Assembly: GCA_014896255.1 (NCBI GenBank) | Contig: JADBKT010000012.1 | Location: 1 to 42,859, forward strand | Direction of reading: 5' to 3' | Origin: Hydrogenibacillus sp. | Lineage (GTDB): Bacteria > Bacillota > Bacilli > Thermicanales > DSM-22653 | Length of the DNA stretch: 42,859 nt | Shown: positions 41,684-42,859 of the stretch, in pieces | How the letters are laid out: every line of letters starts with the position of its first letter | Numbering within the stretch: the first letter of the stretch is position 1 | Position numbers and translations under genes: made by a program | The notes under the pieces: model-generated | What the model was told of the DNA's origin: nothing | Seen by the model: the letters and a program-made list of their open reading frames with translations, nothing else | The model's database searches: none

Positions 41684-42859
41684 TCGCGCTCCCTTCCGCC
41701 AGTAAAGCGCCCGCCAACACGACGACGACCGGCGGCACGCGCCAGACGTGGAGAAGCAAATACAGCACACTGACGATCACCACATCGATGGCCGAAGCGA
41801 CCGTGTGCGTCCACAGCGGATCATACAGCGCGGCAAACAACAGACCGACGACGGCGGCACCCGCTCCTCGAAGCGCCGCGCGCGCCGGACGTGAGCGCCG
41901 TACCGCCGACCAGAACGGCAGCACCCCGACAATGAGGAGCGCCCCCGGCAAAAAGATGGCCAAAAGCGCAACGATCGCTCCCGGAAGGCCGGCGATGAGC
42001 TGCCCCAGAAAGCCGGCAAACGCAAAAAGCGGCCCCGGAATCGCTTGCGCCAGCCCGTAGCCGGCGAGAAAATCGTCGGTGCGCACCCATCCCGTGGGGA
42101 CGACCTCCCGTTCCAAGAGCGGCAACACGACGTGACCGCCGCCGAAGACGAGGGAACCGACGCGGTAGAAGCGATTGAACAAAGGGAGAAACGTTTCCGG
42201 CAAAAGCGGCGCCAGGGCCGACGCCAGGCGAGTTTCCAATAAAGGCATAAGCAGCAAGAGCGCAAAAAAGAAGAGCAAGGCGATGATTCCGGTTCGCCGG
42301 CCGATGCCGACGGAAAAGGCCGCAGGCCCCTCCTCGGGAAGGTCTTTGCGGTATCGAATGAAGGCGATCAAGGCGGCGAGCACGATGATCACCGCTTGAC
42401 TGCCGGCCGCCGGCCACAGAAGCGAAAGCGCCGCGGACAAGACGGCGATCGTCGCGCGCGGGCGATCCGGTGCGAGCCTTCCGGCCATGGTGTAGACGGC
42501 CTGGGCGACGACGGCCGCGGCCACAAGCTTAAGACCGTGCAGCCACGCTGCCCCGGAGAAGGATATGTCACGGATATAAGCCGCAAAAACGATCATCACC
42601 CAGGCGGACGGCAGGGTAAAACCGATCCAGGCAAGAAGCCCGCCGATCATCCCCCCGCGGGCGATGCCGATGGCCATCCCCACCTGACTGCTGGCCGGCC
42701 CCGGCAAAAACTGGGCCAATGCGACGAGATCGGCATATGCGGCATCGTCCAGCCATTTCTTGCGTTCCACGTAAGTGCGGTGAAAATAACCGAGATGGGC
42801 CGTCGGTCCGCCGAACGACGTAAGGCCGAGGCCGACGGCCGTACGAAAGATCTCCCACC
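41673..42859 (-). CDS. chrA: chromate transporter, CHR family (partial, N-terminus beyond window)
   Basis: The frame is open to the window edge, so the gene starts outside it. The first visible residues include LTSFGGPTAHLGYF and VERKKWLDDAAYADLVALAQFLPGPASSQVGMAIG, both hallmarks of ChrA proteins that export chromate in exchange for a counter-ion. A second copy of the domain follows (SLVFGGGHVVLPLLEREVV, FLAGYGLAQAIPGPLFAFAGFLG), so this is the long two-domain form with about ten hydrophobic segments. A GTG at 42770 could look like a start but lies inside the conserved domain and is rejected. Chromate is the family substrate; actual specificity cannot be read here. Confidence 0.92.
   Translation of the reverse strand, partial: WEIFRTAVGLGLTSFGGPTAHLGYFHRTYVERKKWLDDAAYADLVALAQFLPGPASSQVGMAIGIARGGMIGGLLAWIGFTLPSAWVMIVFAAYIRDISFSGAAWLHGLKLVAAAVVAQAVYTMAGRLAPDRPRATIAVLSAALSLLWPAAGSQAVIIVLAALIAFIRYRKDLPEEGPAAFSVGIGRRTGIIALLFFFALLLLMPLLETRLASALAPLLPETFLPLFNRFYRVGSLVFGGGHVVLPLLEREVVPTGWVRTDDFLAGYGLAQAIPGPLFAFAGFLGQLIAGLPGAIVALLAIFLPGALLIVGVLPFWSAVRRSRPARAALRGAGAAVVGLLFAALYDPLWTHTVASAIDVVIVSVLYLLLHVWRVPPVVVVLAGALLAEGSAMMR

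Noticed and set aside
42568-42770. GTG at 42770 as the chrA start
   Set aside because: The frame stays open to the edge and the upstream residues (TSFGGP and on) belong to the conserved ChrA N-terminus.
1-42859. CRISPR arrays, prophage, insertion sequences, defence islands, tRNA or rRNA genes
   Set aside because: No spaced direct repeats, transposase, integrase or structural RNA signatures were seen; the content is conserved housekeeping and sporulation genes with a small metal and transport region.

Overview
The window reads as a chromosomal core segment of a GC-rich, spore-forming Bacillales bacterium. It carries spoIVA, cotE, ypeB, a spoVIF-like gene, yphF, TRAP (mtrB), mecB, hfq and the two-subunit heptaprenyl diphosphate synthase, and much of its gene order matches the Bacillus subtilis chromosome. 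High GC, very high third-position GC and futalosine-type menaquinone genes point to a deep-branching, perhaps thermophilic lineage (Hydrogenibacillus-like is a guess). I saw no rRNA, tRNA, CRISPR array, transposase, integrase or phage module.

Layout. 1-10.9 kb (all minus strand; transcription runs from high to low coordinates): folE and mtrB, an unknown membrane protein, hepS, menG, a UbiA prenyltransferase, ubiX, mqnA, hepT, ndk, cheR, aroC, aroB, and a SRAP/YedK-type protein hidden in a frame with a GTG start. This is the classic mtrAB-hep-men-ndk-cheR-aro block with futalosine-pathway genes set between menG and hepT. 11-14.4 kb: sporulation genes (spoIVA, yphF lipoprotein, small membrane protein, spoVIF-like) plus a lone plus-strand gene of unknown function. 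14.5-25 kb: gpsA, der, a YphA-position membrane protein, rpsA-like ypfD, cmk, a PilZ c-di-GMP receptor, ypeB, a small zinc ribbon, glutamate dehydrogenase and mecB. 25.1-36.2 kb: a second block syntenic with the B. subtilis cotE-mutSL-miaA-hfq region: hfq, miaA, a RsmJ-like methyltransferase, mutL, mutS, an amidoligase-like gene, cotE, ricA and miaB. 36.3-42.9 kb is accessory: a lipoprotein, a metal P1B-ATPase with an unusual CSC motif and its CmtR-like ArsR repressor, a polytopic membrane protein, a purine permease with a damaged C-terminus, and a chromate transporter cut by the window end.

How the genes work together. Chorismate made by AroB/AroC can enter aromatic amino acid synthesis or, through MqnA, the futalosine route. 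HepS/HepT supply the heptaprenyl tail, the UbiA protein attaches it, UbiX makes the prenyl-FMN cofactor for a decarboxylase not in this window, and MenG methylates the ring. SpoIVA, CotE and SpoVIF build the spore coat and YpeB serves germination. MutS/MutL, MiaA/MiaB and Hfq form the repair and RNA group.

The observations most worth following are: the amidoligase-like gene joined by stop/start overlaps to cotE and mutS; the CSC-motif ATPase with its CmtR-type sensor and a clear operator; the purine permease whose last helices are replaced by sequence that reads better on the other strand; the lone plus-strand gene convergent with spoVIF over a shared terminator; and the absence of sleB next to ypeB, of hbs next to spoIVA and of aroH immediately after aroB. 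Functions are inferred from remembered family motifs; no database search was possible.
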